A stretch of 5,641 nt of DNA, taken from Candidatus Omnitrophota bacterium. Lineage in GTDB: Bacteria > Omnitrophota > Koll11 > Gygaellales > Profunditerraquicolaceae. Each line of letters begins with the position of its first letter. Position 1 is the stretch's first letter. Shown piece by piece: positions 1 to 5,641 of the stretch. The notes beneath the pieces are model-generated. The model saw only the letters and a program-made list of their open reading frames with translations, ran no database searches and was not told the DNA's origin. The stretch is from NCBI GenBank assembly GCA_026387515.1, contig JAPLLP010000193.1, positions 1-5,641 of the forward strand, in the 5' to 3' direction. Made by a program: the position numbers and the translations under genes.

Positions 1-1
1 C

Positions 2-976
2 AGAAACATAGCGGCGCGTTTTTTAAAATATGACCTGGAAAAAATTGTGCTCCGGCAAAGATGCCCTTTTATCAAAGAAGAGGTTGTCTCGCTTGACCCG
101 GGGAAAAAAGAGGTGCGCACCAAAACCAGAAGCATAAATTACGATTATATTGTCCTTGCCCCGGGTAGCGAAACCAATTTTTACAATAACGCCAACCTAA
201 GAAGCAATGCCTATAAATTAGACGATGTCGGGGATGCCTTGGGTATTTCTGGGGATTTAGCCGTGAACCGTTATGAATCTTATCTGGTGGGAGGCGGAGG
301 TTATACCGGCGTAGAAGTGGCGACTAATTTAAGGGTGTTCTTAAATAAAAACAAGCTGGCCGGGAAGATCATCATCGTGGAAAGGGCTCCTGCTATATTG
401 GGACCTTTGCCGGATTGGATGAAAGAATATGTGCTGCATAATCTAAAGGCTCTTGAAGTAGATGTCCTGCTAAACACCAGCATTGAGAAGATAGAAGGGG
501 ATAAGGTTTATTTAGCCGGGGGCAAAGTTTTTCCCAGGAGCAAGGTTATCTGGGCAGCCGGTGTAAAAACTCCTGATTTTATACAAAATCTAAAAGTTGA
601 AAAGAATCCGCAAGGAAGAATTAAGGTCGATAAATATTTGAGGCTTAACGAGAGTTGTTTTGTGGCGGGGGATGCGGCATTTTTCCAACAGGGCAATACT
701 TACTTACGGATGGCAGTGCAATTTGCCATCACCCAGGGTGAATGCGCCGGACTGAATGTGTTGCGCAGCATAAAAGGCCGGGGATTAGCCGCTTACAGGC
801 TCTTGGATTTGGGCTATATTATTCCCATGGCTAATAATCGCTCCTGCGGCAGGGTCTTGGGCGTGAATTTAAAAGGATTGTTGCCTACGGTATTCCATTT
901 CATAATGTGTTTATATCGCTCGTATGGTTTAAGGAATAGATTCGGCGTATTAAAAGGCCTACTAAAGAAAGAATAA
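2..976 (+). CDS. ndh: Type II NADH dehydrogenase-like FAD oxidoreductase, 5' end cut off by window
   Basis: This is a pyridine-nucleotide disulfide oxidoreductase-fold flavoprotein of the NDH-2 type, which passes electrons from NAD(P)H via FAD to a quinone at the inner face of the membrane. The frame is open from base 2 with no stop, so the first in-frame GTG (47) is not the real start; the N-terminal FAD GxGxxG motif and roughly the first 80-100 residues lie outside. Visible marks are YDYIVLAPGSETNF (family LALGSETNF-type motif, about bases 140-181), the NAD(P)H-binding GGGGYTGVE (290-316), VIWAAGVKTP (about 548-577), and the C-terminal FAD motif VAGDAA (662-679). The linker before the NAD motif looks short for the family. 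The end (FRNR-like LRNRFGVLKGLL) matches the usual NDH-2 C-terminus; no separate transmembrane anchor is obvious. The stop is 3 bases before cbiM, implying co-transcription. The family is clear; true substrate and electron acceptor are inferred and could differ (other NAD(P)/FAD reductase). Confidence 0.85.
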   Translation, partial: RNIAARFLKYDLEKIVLRQRCPFIKEEVVSLDPGKKEVRTKTRSINYDYIVLAPGSETNFYNNANLRSNAYKLDDVGDALGISGDLAVNRYESYLVGGGGYTGVEVATNLRVFLNKNKLAGKIIIVERAPAILGPLPDWMKEYVLHNLKALEVDVLLNTSIEKIEGDKVYLAGGKVFPRSKVIWAAGVKTPDFIQNLKVEKNPQGRIKVDKYLRLNESCFVAGDAAFFQQGNTYLRMAVQFAITQGECAGLNVLRSIKGRGLAAYRLLDLGYIIPMANNRSCGRVLGVNLKGLLPTVFHFIMCLYRSYGLRNRFGVLKGLLKKE

Positions 977-979
977 TTA

Positions 980-1651
980 ATGCATATTCCCGATGGTTAT
1001 CTAGGGCTAAGTACCTGCGGTTTATTCTATGCCGTGATGCTGCCGATCTGGTTTGTTGCTTCAAGGGTTGTCAAAAAGACCCTCAAGGTCGCTCAGGCTC
1101 CTCTTTTGGCTATCGGAGCGGCATTTAGTTTTGTGATTATGATGTTTAATGTCCCTATCCCCGGAGGGACTACAGGGCATGCGGTAGGCGGAATATTAGT
1201 GGCGATACTCTTAGGGCCGTGGGCGGCCTGCATCGCCATCACCGTGGCGCTGGTTATCCAGGCCTTGTTATTCGGAGACGGGGGGGTTACCGCATTGGGG
1301 GCGAATTGCTTTAATATGGCGTTTGTGTCTGCGTTTTTAGGATATTATATTTATAGGCTCATAGCGTATAGGTCAGCCGTCCAGTCATACAGGCGGGTGA
1401 TTGCCGCCGGCGTAGCCGGATACTGCGGTATTGTTTTTGCCAGCCTTTGCGCGGCAGTAGAGTTTGGTCTGCAACCACTGTTACATCATGCCGCTAACGG
1501 CCAGGCCCTGTATTGTCCGTATAGTTTCAAAGTCGCGATTCCCGCGATGGTAGGCGAGCATATGTTGATTTTTGGCTGGGTGGAAGCAATAGTAACCGCG
1601 CTCGTAATAAAATATCTTCAAAAACAGAGTCCCGAATTACTTCCGCTTTAG
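980..1651 (+). CDS. cbiM: CbiM/NikM, substrate-specific membrane component of ECF cobalt/nickel transporter
   Basis: The S-component of a group I energy-coupling factor importer, an integral membrane protein that captures Co(II) or Ni(II). The 223-residue length is normal for CbiM without a fused C-terminal domain. The N-terminus MHIPDGYL is the family signature; in NikM structures the metal is held by the Met1 amine, His2 and His67, and here His67 falls in PGGTTGH (residues 61-67), exactly at that position. Further family blocks are AILLGPWAA (about 76-84), ALLFGDGGVTALGANCFNM (about 93-111) and the C-terminal GEHMLIFGWVEA. About six to seven hydrophobic segments are visible. The ATG at 980 is fixed by the need for Met1-His2 at the very terminus. 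Only a weak purine stretch precedes it, so it probably depends on coupling to the upstream gene ending at 976. Its stop overlaps the ribosome binding site of the next gene. Nickel versus cobalt preference cannot be settled from these residues. Confidence 0.95.
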   Translation: MHIPDGYLGLSTCGLFYAVMLPIWFVASRVVKKTLKVAQAPLLAIGAAFSFVIMMFNVPIPGGTTGHAVGGILVAILLGPWAACIAITVALVIQALLFGDGGVTALGANCFNMAFVSAFLGYYIYRLIAYRSAVQSYRRVIAAGVAGYCGIVFASLCAAVEFGLQPLLHHAANGQALYCPYSFKVAIPAMVGEHMLIFGWVEAIVTALVIKYLQKQSPELLPL

Positions 1652-1658
1652 GAGGTGA
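1650..1658 (+). promoter_or_regulatory. Strong Shine-Dalgarno site for the PDGLE/CbiN-like gene
   Basis: AGGAGGTGA is a complete anti-16S match; its AGGAGG core ends 7 bases before the ATG at 1663. It overlaps the last two bases of the cbiM stop codon (1649-1651). It is by far the best ribosome binding site in the window and fixes the start of the small membrane protein, which suggests that protein is translated independently and well. Confidence 0.9.
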
Positions 1659-1662
1659 AGGC

Positions 1663-1998
1663 ATGAAGATTACGACTAAGTTTTGGCTGGGTATCGCGAT
1701 ATTAGTTATTGTTTCGCCATTAGGGTTGTTTGTGCCCGCGTTTTTCAAGGCTGGCAGCGCCTGGGGAGAATGGGGCGCTGAAGAGATCAAGGAACTCGTG
1801 GGATATGTGCCGCAAGGCCTGCAAAGGTTATCTCAAGCTTGGAAGGCGCCCCTGCCGGATTACGCAATTAACGGATGGGGAACAAAGGGGTTGCTACATC
1901 AAAGCTTTGCCTATATACTATCCGCTATAGTAGGTATAGTCTGCACGGTGATTATAGTAATATTACTAGTTAAATTATTAACCAGGAAAAATGAGTAA
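1663..1998 (+). CDS. Small PDGLE/CbiN-like membrane subunit of the ECF metal transporter
   Basis: A 111-residue protein with one hydrophobic segment near the N-terminus (about residues 8-28), an external-looking loop, and a second hydrophobic segment near the C-terminus (about 83-105) followed by a short basic tail. This two-helix layout is that of CbiN/NikN and of the PDGLE domain (PF13190), found either fused to CbiM or as a separate gene beside it. The middle contains AWGEWGAEEI, GYVPQGL and WKAPLPDYAI, the last being typical of PDGLE-type sequences; the literal PDGLE string is not present. In the CbiMN system the small subunit is needed with CbiM for metal capture. Position between cbiM and cbiQ supports that role. 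The start follows a perfect Shine-Dalgarno, and the end overlaps cbiQ by 8 bases. Family assignment is from pattern recall; no symbol is given because cbiN and nikN are both used for such proteins. Confidence 0.8.
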   Translation: MKITTKFWLGIAILVIVSPLGLFVPAFFKAGSAWGEWGAEEIKELVGYVPQGLQRLSQAWKAPLPDYAINGWGTKGLLHQSFAYILSAIVGIVCTVIIVILLVKLLTRKNE

Positions 1999-2848
1999 CG
2001 TTTTTGGCAATAAAAGCAGTGCCTTTATCGAACGTTCGCTATTTGCCACCCTCTCGTTCTTAAAGGAATCTGTTTTCGCCGATGAGTACGCCTTAAAAAA
2101 GGGGTTCCTGCAATCTATCGATCCCCGGCTCAAGGTGATAATGTGCGTCATGCTTCTTGTGGCGGTTGTGTGCACCAAGGATACTACCCTGCTTCTTTTT
2201 ATGTACATAGCGTGTTTGTGTCTGGCTGTTATTTCCGGTATTACCCTGTTATTCTTTATTCAGCGGACCTGGATATTTATCCCCTTATTTTCCATTTTTA
2301 TCGTGTTTCCAGCGATATTTCAGATAGTTGCTCCAGGTGATCTGTTTTTTACCTTAAGAATCCCAGGTATCGCGCTGGTGGTTACCCGCCAGGGCGTAGC
2401 TAATGCTTTGTTATTTGTGAGCAGGATCTTGGTTTCGGTTTCTCTGGTTGTGCTTCTGAATTTGACTACGCGCCATACCGTGTTGTTAAAGGTGTTGCGT
2501 ATTTTTAAGGTGCCGCAACTCTTTGTGATGACTTTAGGGATGTGCTACCGGTATATATTCCTTTTGATAGTGGTGATAGAGGATATGTTTTTGGCGATTA
2601 AAAGCAGGGCGGGTTTCAGTCTTCACTATAAGCAGGGGCAAGAGATCATGGGTCGCAATATTGCCGCATTATGGCAGAGGTCTTTTGAGCTTACTACCGA
2701 GGTGCATAGCGCTATGCTTTCCCGGGGATACCGGGGTGAGCCGTATCAGATGAGCGAGTTCAAAGCGCGCCTCCGGGATTGGGTGTGGTTATCCTGTGTT
2801 ACCCTGGTTTCTCTGTTTATGATATACATCGCAGTAACTAAAAAATGA
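1991..2848 (+). CDS. cbiQ: CbiQ, transmembrane coupling (T) component of ECF cobalt/nickel transporter
   Basis: The T-component joins the metal-binding CbiM module to the CbiO ATPase. The protein has 285 residues. A cytoplasmic N-terminal stretch leads to LQSIDPRLK (about 40-48), the conserved entry block of CbiQ. It is followed by about five to six membrane helices, with KVPQLFVMTLGMCYRY (near 172-187) as the conserved core. The C-terminal half has the two Arg-containing coupling motifs expected to dock on the ATPases: IKSRAG (about 203-208) and AMLSRGYRGEP (about 241-251), the second a clear AMxxRG signature. A last hydrophobic helix lies at about 264-281. The ATG at 1991 lies inside the end of the preceding gene (8-base overlap) with AGGA at 1984-1987, only 3 bases from the start, so translational coupling is likely. 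The stop overlaps the cbiO start as ATGA. The N-terminus is somewhat longer than in minimal CbiQ, but the FIERSL and GFLQ blocks look native to the family. Confidence 0.93.
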   Translation: MSNVFGNKSSAFIERSLFATLSFLKESVFADEYALKKGFLQSIDPRLKVIMCVMLLVAVVCTKDTTLLLFMYIACLCLAVISGITLLFFIQRTWIFIPLFSIFIVFPAIFQIVAPGDLFFTLRIPGIALVVTRQGVANALLFVSRILVSVSLVVLLNLTTRHTVLLKVLRIFKVPQLFVMTLGMCYRYIFLLIVVIEDMFLAIKSRAGFSLHYKQGQEIMGRNIAALWQRSFELTTEVHSAMLSRGYRGEPYQMSEFKARLRDWVWLSCVTLVSLFMIYIAVTKK

Positions 2849-3666
2849 ATAAAAGTGATGTAATTTTTGAGTTACAAGGTATGTATTACTCGTACCTCGG
2901 CAAATTCCCGGCTTTGTGCGGAATAGATATGCGTATCACACAAGGCCAGAAGTTAGCAATTATCGGCGCCAACGGGACAGGTAAGTCAACGCTCCTCAGG
3001 GTGCTCGATGGGCTGATTTTTCCTGACCGGGGGAGTATCCTGGCCTATGGGACGGCATTGACCGAAAACTTGTTGAGCGATGAAAAGCTCTCTCGTAATT
3101 TTAGGACCAAGGTGGGTTTTGTCTTTCAGAATCCCGATGTGCAATTATTTTGCCCTACCGTAAAAGAGGATATCGTATTCGGACCTTTACACCTGGGATT
3201 CCCCCAGGAAGAGGTTTCAAAACGGCTTGAAGAAGTAGTGATGGATTTTGATCTGGGTGACCTATTAGAGAGATCTCCGCATCAGCTTAGTATCGGAGAG
3301 AAGAGAAAGGTGGCTATTGCCTCGGTATTAGCCATTCATCCTGAGGTCCTGCTTTTAGATGAGCCGACTGCGGGCCTTGATCCCAAGACCGCAAGGCATA
3401 TTATTGATATTATCTGCCGGAAAAATGAGGAAGGCAAGACGATCGTTACTACCACCCATGATATGCATATCGTAGGTGAGATTGCCGATACCATTTGTTG
3501 CCTGGGGCGGGAAAAAAGGATAGCACGATGCGGTCCGGCAGAGGAGTTATTGGCAGACAGGGTTTTTCTGGAAGAGAATAATCTTATCCACGTGCATACC
3601 CATCGCCATATGGATAAAACACATATCCATTCCCACGACCATCTGGATCACCACACTCATAACTAA
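2845..3666 (+). CDS. cbiO: CbiO, ABC ATPase of ECF cobalt/nickel transporter, with His-rich C-terminal tail
   Basis: The cytoplasmic ATPase that drives the ECF importer, acting as a dimer on CbiQ. All ABC motifs are intact: Walker A GANGTGKST (residues 41-49), Q-loop FVFQNPDVQLF (92-102, the usual CbiO form), signature LSIGEKRKVA (148-157), Walker B LLLDEP (169-174), D-loop AGLDP (176-180) and switch His205. The third signature residue is Ile in place of the more common Gly. After the usual ATPase end the protein continues into a tail from about residue 248 to 273 holding 11 histidines in 24 residues with several acidic residues, mostly in HxH spacing. This probably binds metal, as His-rich stretches do in HypB, UreE and some metal transporters. 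The start overlaps the cbiQ stop by 4 bases (ATGA) without a clear Shine-Dalgarno, so it is probably made by coupled translation. The ATPase call is secure; the tail's role is inferred. Confidence 0.95.
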   Translation: MNKSDVIFELQGMYYSYLGKFPALCGIDMRITQGQKLAIIGANGTGKSTLLRVLDGLIFPDRGSILAYGTALTENLLSDEKLSRNFRTKVGFVFQNPDVQLFCPTVKEDIVFGPLHLGFPQEEVSKRLEEVVMDFDLGDLLERSPHQLSIGEKRKVAIASVLAIHPEVLLLDEPTAGLDPKTARHIIDIICRKNEEGKTIVTTTHDMHIVGEIADTICCLGREKRIARCGPAEELLADRVFLEENNLIHVHTHRHMDKTHIHSHDHLDHHTHN

Positions 3667-3685
3667 CCCACCCCAAAGATAGCTA

Positions 3686-3714
3686 TTGCCGCCGGTTGCC
3701 TCTTGTGTTAATAT
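3686..3714 (+). promoter_or_regulatory. Weak candidate internal promoter before feoB
   Basis: In the 55-base gap between cbiO and feoB, TTGCCG (3686-3691) and TAATAT (3709-3714) stand 17 bases apart and each match 4 of 6 bases of the sigma-70 consensus; a TATAAA overlaps the second box at 3712-3717. The gap has no good Shine-Dalgarno and no clear hairpin with a T run. If real, transcription would begin near 3721, almost on the feoB ATG. AT-rich sequence alone could produce this match. Confidence 0.2.
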
Positions 3715-3721
3715 AAAAAAT

Positions 3722-5569
3722 ATGAAAAAAATGTCCCTTGTGCAGCTTAAGCAAAATACCAAGGCCAGGGTTTTGGAGATCTCCGGCGGAGGCAACCTGC
3801 AACATAAGATGATGAGAAATCTTCCTGGAAAAATAGTCATGATTAAAAGGATATTACTGATAGGTAATCCCAATGTCGGTAAAAGCGTGATTTTCTCAAG
3901 GCTCACCGGCGTGCAGGTGATCTCTTCTAATTACCCCGGGACCACCGTTGGTATCACTAGGGGGTATTTAAAAATCGGTGAAGATAAGATTGAGGTCATA
4001 GACCTGCCCGGGACGTATTCGCTTGAACCTACTTCTACGGCAGAAGAGGTGGCCGTATCGCTGCTTAAAGAAACCCCCCAAGATGAGACTGTAGTCATCG
4101 ATATCCTTGATGCCACCAATCTTGAACGTAATCTATTCCTGACCTTGGAATTGACCGAGCAGGGATATCCCGTAATCGCTAGCCTCAATATGTGCGATGA
4201 TACCGAGCATCGGGGCATACATCTGGATACCCGTAAATTGGAAGAGCTTTTGGGCATTCCGGTAATCCCTACCTGCGCGGTTACAGGTGTAGGGATAAAA
4301 TTTTTATTGGAGAGATTAAGAGAGGCCAGGCCGCGCGAGAAAAAACCGTTAAGCCACCAGATACGCTGGCAGGAGATCGGCCGGATCATCCAAGAAGTGC
4401 AGCAACTTACGCACCGCCATCATACCTTAAGAGAGCTTCTGGAGGATATTTCTGTGCGGCCCTTAAGCGGCCTGCTTATGTCGGTAGCAATTGTATATAC
4501 CTGTTTTAAGGCAGTGCGTTTTCTCGGGGAGACGCTGATAAATAAAATATTTGATCCCGTATTTTTCGATCTTTATCTTCCCTTTCTTGATAAATTAAGC
4601 GTTTTGTTGGGTAAAAAGGGTTTTTTGCATCATCTGGTGATCGGGGAATTGATTAACGGTAAGATAGATTTTAAGCAATCGCTGGGAGTTTTGACTACTG
4701 CTCCGTATATTGAGTTCGCGATGGTCCTGCCCTATGTTATCTCTTTTTATTTTATCCTCAGCTTGCTGGAGGATATCGGCTATCTTCCTCGCCTGGCAAT
4801 ACTTCTAGATAATGTCCTGCACCGGTTGGGACTGCACGGGTATGCGATAATCCCGGTATTATTAGGATTCGGCTGTAATGTCCCGGGGATCCTGTCGACG
4901 CGGGTGCTGGAATCAAAGCGCGAGAGGTTTATCGCCTCAACGCTCATCTCCATAGGCGTGCCTTGCGTGCCCTTACAGGCGATGATATTCGGCCTGCTCG
5001 GGGCTTTCGGCGGTTTCTATGTTGCGGGGGTATATCTGGTGCTGTTTTCTCTGTTAATCATAATCGGGGCAGTGCTTAATTTTACCATGCATGGCTATAG
5101 CCCGGAGTTTTTGTTGGAGATCCCGCCTTATCGTTTCCCTCCGTTTTTGCTTTTGTGCAAGAAACTTTATTTTCGCATCAAGGGTTTCCTGATGGAGGCA
5201 GTGCCGATAGTATTAGCGGGCGTTTTGGCGATTAATATGCTTTTGTATTTTAAATTATTCGATTTTGTCACCGGCCTGGCCGCTCCGGTAGTCAAAGGCC
5301 TTTTTGGGCTGCCTCGCGAAGCGGTGGTGGCGCTGGTGCTCGGGTTTTTTCGCAAAGATGTGGCAGTGGGCATGCTTATGCCATTAGGATTAAATGCCAA
5401 ACAACTATTCATCTCGGCAACTCTACTGGCCATCTCATTCCCCTGCATAGCCACTTTCGTGGTCTTGTGGAAAGAATTAGGGGTTAAGGATTTGATCAAA
5501 TCCGCCTTGATTATGATTATTGTCAGCATTATCGTGGGAACCCTGCTTAATTGTTGTATCCTTACTTAA
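3722..5569 (+). CDS. feoB: FeoB ferrous iron transporter with a truncated FeoA-like N-terminal segment
   Basis: FeoB imports Fe(II) across the inner membrane using an N-terminal GTPase. From the ATG at 3722 the protein has 615 residues. Residues 1-43 resemble the first half of FeoA (SLVQLKQNTKARVLEISGGG, then a short helix and a strand) but the second half of FeoA is missing. The G domain follows with G1 GNPNVGKS (48-55), G2 NYPGTTV (70-76), G3 DLPGTYSL (94-101), G4 NMCD (156-159) and G5 near TCAVTG (184-189). The membrane part has LLEDIGYLPR, the first gate with GFGCNVPG (about 382-389), and the second gate region with FFRKDVAVG (542-550) and FPCIATFVVLWKELG (573-587). It is on the short side for FeoB, with no long C-terminal extension. 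ATG 3722 was chosen over TTG 3686, which adds no family sequence. ATG 3731 is an alternative. ATG 3839 (GGAA 8 bases upstream) would give a standard 576-residue FeoB. Metal specificity is inferred from family. Confidence 0.93.
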   Translation: MKKMSLVQLKQNTKARVLEISGGGNLQHKMMRNLPGKIVMIKRILLIGNPNVGKSVIFSRLTGVQVISSNYPGTTVGITRGYLKIGEDKIEVIDLPGTYSLEPTSTAEEVAVSLLKETPQDETVVIDILDATNLERNLFLTLELTEQGYPVIASLNMCDDTEHRGIHLDTRKLEELLGIPVIPTCAVTGVGIKFLLERLREARPREKKPLSHQIRWQEIGRIIQEVQQLTHRHHTLRELLEDISVRPLSGLLMSVAIVYTCFKAVRFLGETLINKIFDPVFFDLYLPFLDKLSVLLGKKGFLHHLVIGELINGKIDFKQSLGVLTTAPYIEFAMVLPYVISFYFILSLLEDIGYLPRLAILLDNVLHRLGLHGYAIIPVLLGFGCNVPGILSTRVLESKRERFIASTLISIGVPCVPLQAMIFGLLGAFGGFYVAGVYLVLFSLLIIIGAVLNFTMHGYSPEFLLEIPPYRFPPFLLLCKKLYFRIKGFLMEAVPIVLAGVLAINMLLYFKLFDFVTGLAAPVVKGLFGLPREAVVALVLGFFRKDVAVGMLMPLGLNAKQLFISATLLAISFPCIATFVVLWKELGVKDLIKSALIMIIVSIIVGTLLNCCILT

Positions 5570-5571
5570 TT

Positions 5572-5641
5572 ATGCGCGCGATAGCCCTGATTTCCGGAGG
5601 ATTGGATAGTACCCTGGCAACCAAATTTACGCAGAACCTAG
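5572..5641 (+). CDS. PP-loop ATP-pyrophosphatase, N-terminal fragment (3' end cut off by window)
   Basis: An ATG 2 bases after the feoB stop opens a frame that runs to the window edge, giving 23 residues: MRAIALISGGLDSTLATKFT and three more. SGGLDST is the PP-loop that binds ATP in N-type ATP pyrophosphatases, here right at the N-terminus after a short hydrophobic strand. This placement fits ThiI/MnmA-like tRNA thiolation enzymes and QueC-type enzymes. The wording resembles the stand-alone ThiI-like proteins of uncultured bacteria more than QueC, but 23 residues are too few to choose. No Shine-Dalgarno is visible in the 20 bases upstream. The tight spacing to feoB suggests the same transcript, although the function has no evident link to metal transport. 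Confidence 0.75.
   Translation, partial: MRAIALISGGLDSTLATKFTQNL

Noticed and set aside
47..976. Complete flavoprotein gene starting at GTG 47
   Set aside because: The frame is open back to base 2 and the FAD-binding N-terminus expected for the family is missing, so the gene is cut by the window edge; GTG 47 is an internal valine codon.
1730..1930. 66-residue + strand frame inside the PDGLE-like gene
   Set aside because: It is out of frame with a gene that has a perfect ribosome binding site and family motifs, and has no ribosome site of its own.
3610..3630. Inverted repeat ATGGAT / ATCCAT as a possible hairpin near the cbiO end
   Set aside because: Only 6 base pairs with a 9-base loop, AT-rich, inside the His-tail coding sequence and with no following T run; not a terminator.
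3586..3666. His-rich CbiO tail as a frameshift artefact
   Set aside because: The tail is in the same frame as the ATPase with no break, and the alternating His pattern with acidic residues is not what a random frame would give.
3686..3721. TTG 3686 as the feoB start
   Set aside because: It adds 12 residues with no family resemblance and no ribosome site; the FeoA-like sequence begins only after ATG 3722/3731.
3547..3906. 119-residue open frame on the minus strand
   Set aside because: It lies opposite the cbiO end and feoB start, both with clear family motifs, and its translation shows no recognisable domain; the His-rich coding strand leaves few stops on the reverse strand.
3931..4389. 152-residue open frame on the minus strand
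   Set aside because: It is fully antisense to the FeoB GTPase domain and rich in Ser/Arg/Val as expected of a shadow frame; no motif or ribosome site.

Overview
All genes in this window lie on the + strand and are packed almost end to end, which is the look of a bacterial operon. It is cut at both ends. In order it holds: the C-terminal three quarters or so of a type II NADH dehydrogenase-like flavoprotein; a four-gene ECF-type cobalt/nickel uptake transporter (CbiM/NikM substrate-binding membrane protein, a small PDGLE/CbiN-like membrane protein, CbiQ, CbiO); a FeoB ferrous iron transporter with a shortened FeoA-like segment fused to its N-terminus; and the first 23 codons of a PP-loop ATP-pyrophosphatase. 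There are no RNA genes, mobile elements, CRISPR repeats or phage genes. The longest non-coding stretch is the 55-base gap before feoB.

The organism is most likely an uncultured, probably anaerobic Gram-negative-type bacterium. The CbiM/PDGLE/CbiQ and FeoB sequences remind me of Candidatus Omnitrophota (OP3) and deltaproteobacteria-like lineages, but this is an impression from protein style and not a search result. Base composition looks moderate (estimated in the mid-40s percent GC, not counted) and even across the window, with no sign of a transferred island.

The genes form a transition-metal acquisition block. CbiM carries Met1-His2 and His67, the known Ni(II)/Co(II) chelating residues of the family. 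CbiO powers uptake and ends in a histidine-rich tail likely to bind metal. FeoB imports Fe(II). Nickel plus iron (for example for NiFe hydrogenases) or cobalt (for corrinoids) would both fit, and the window alone cannot separate them. The upstream NDH-2-like enzyme stops 3 bases before cbiM, so it is probably co-transcribed; whether it has a metal-related role is open.

The points most worth a second look are the FeoA-remnant/FeoB fusion, the histidine tail on CbiO, and the co-location of a flavin reductase with two metal importers. I found no clear sign of a wholly new kind of system.
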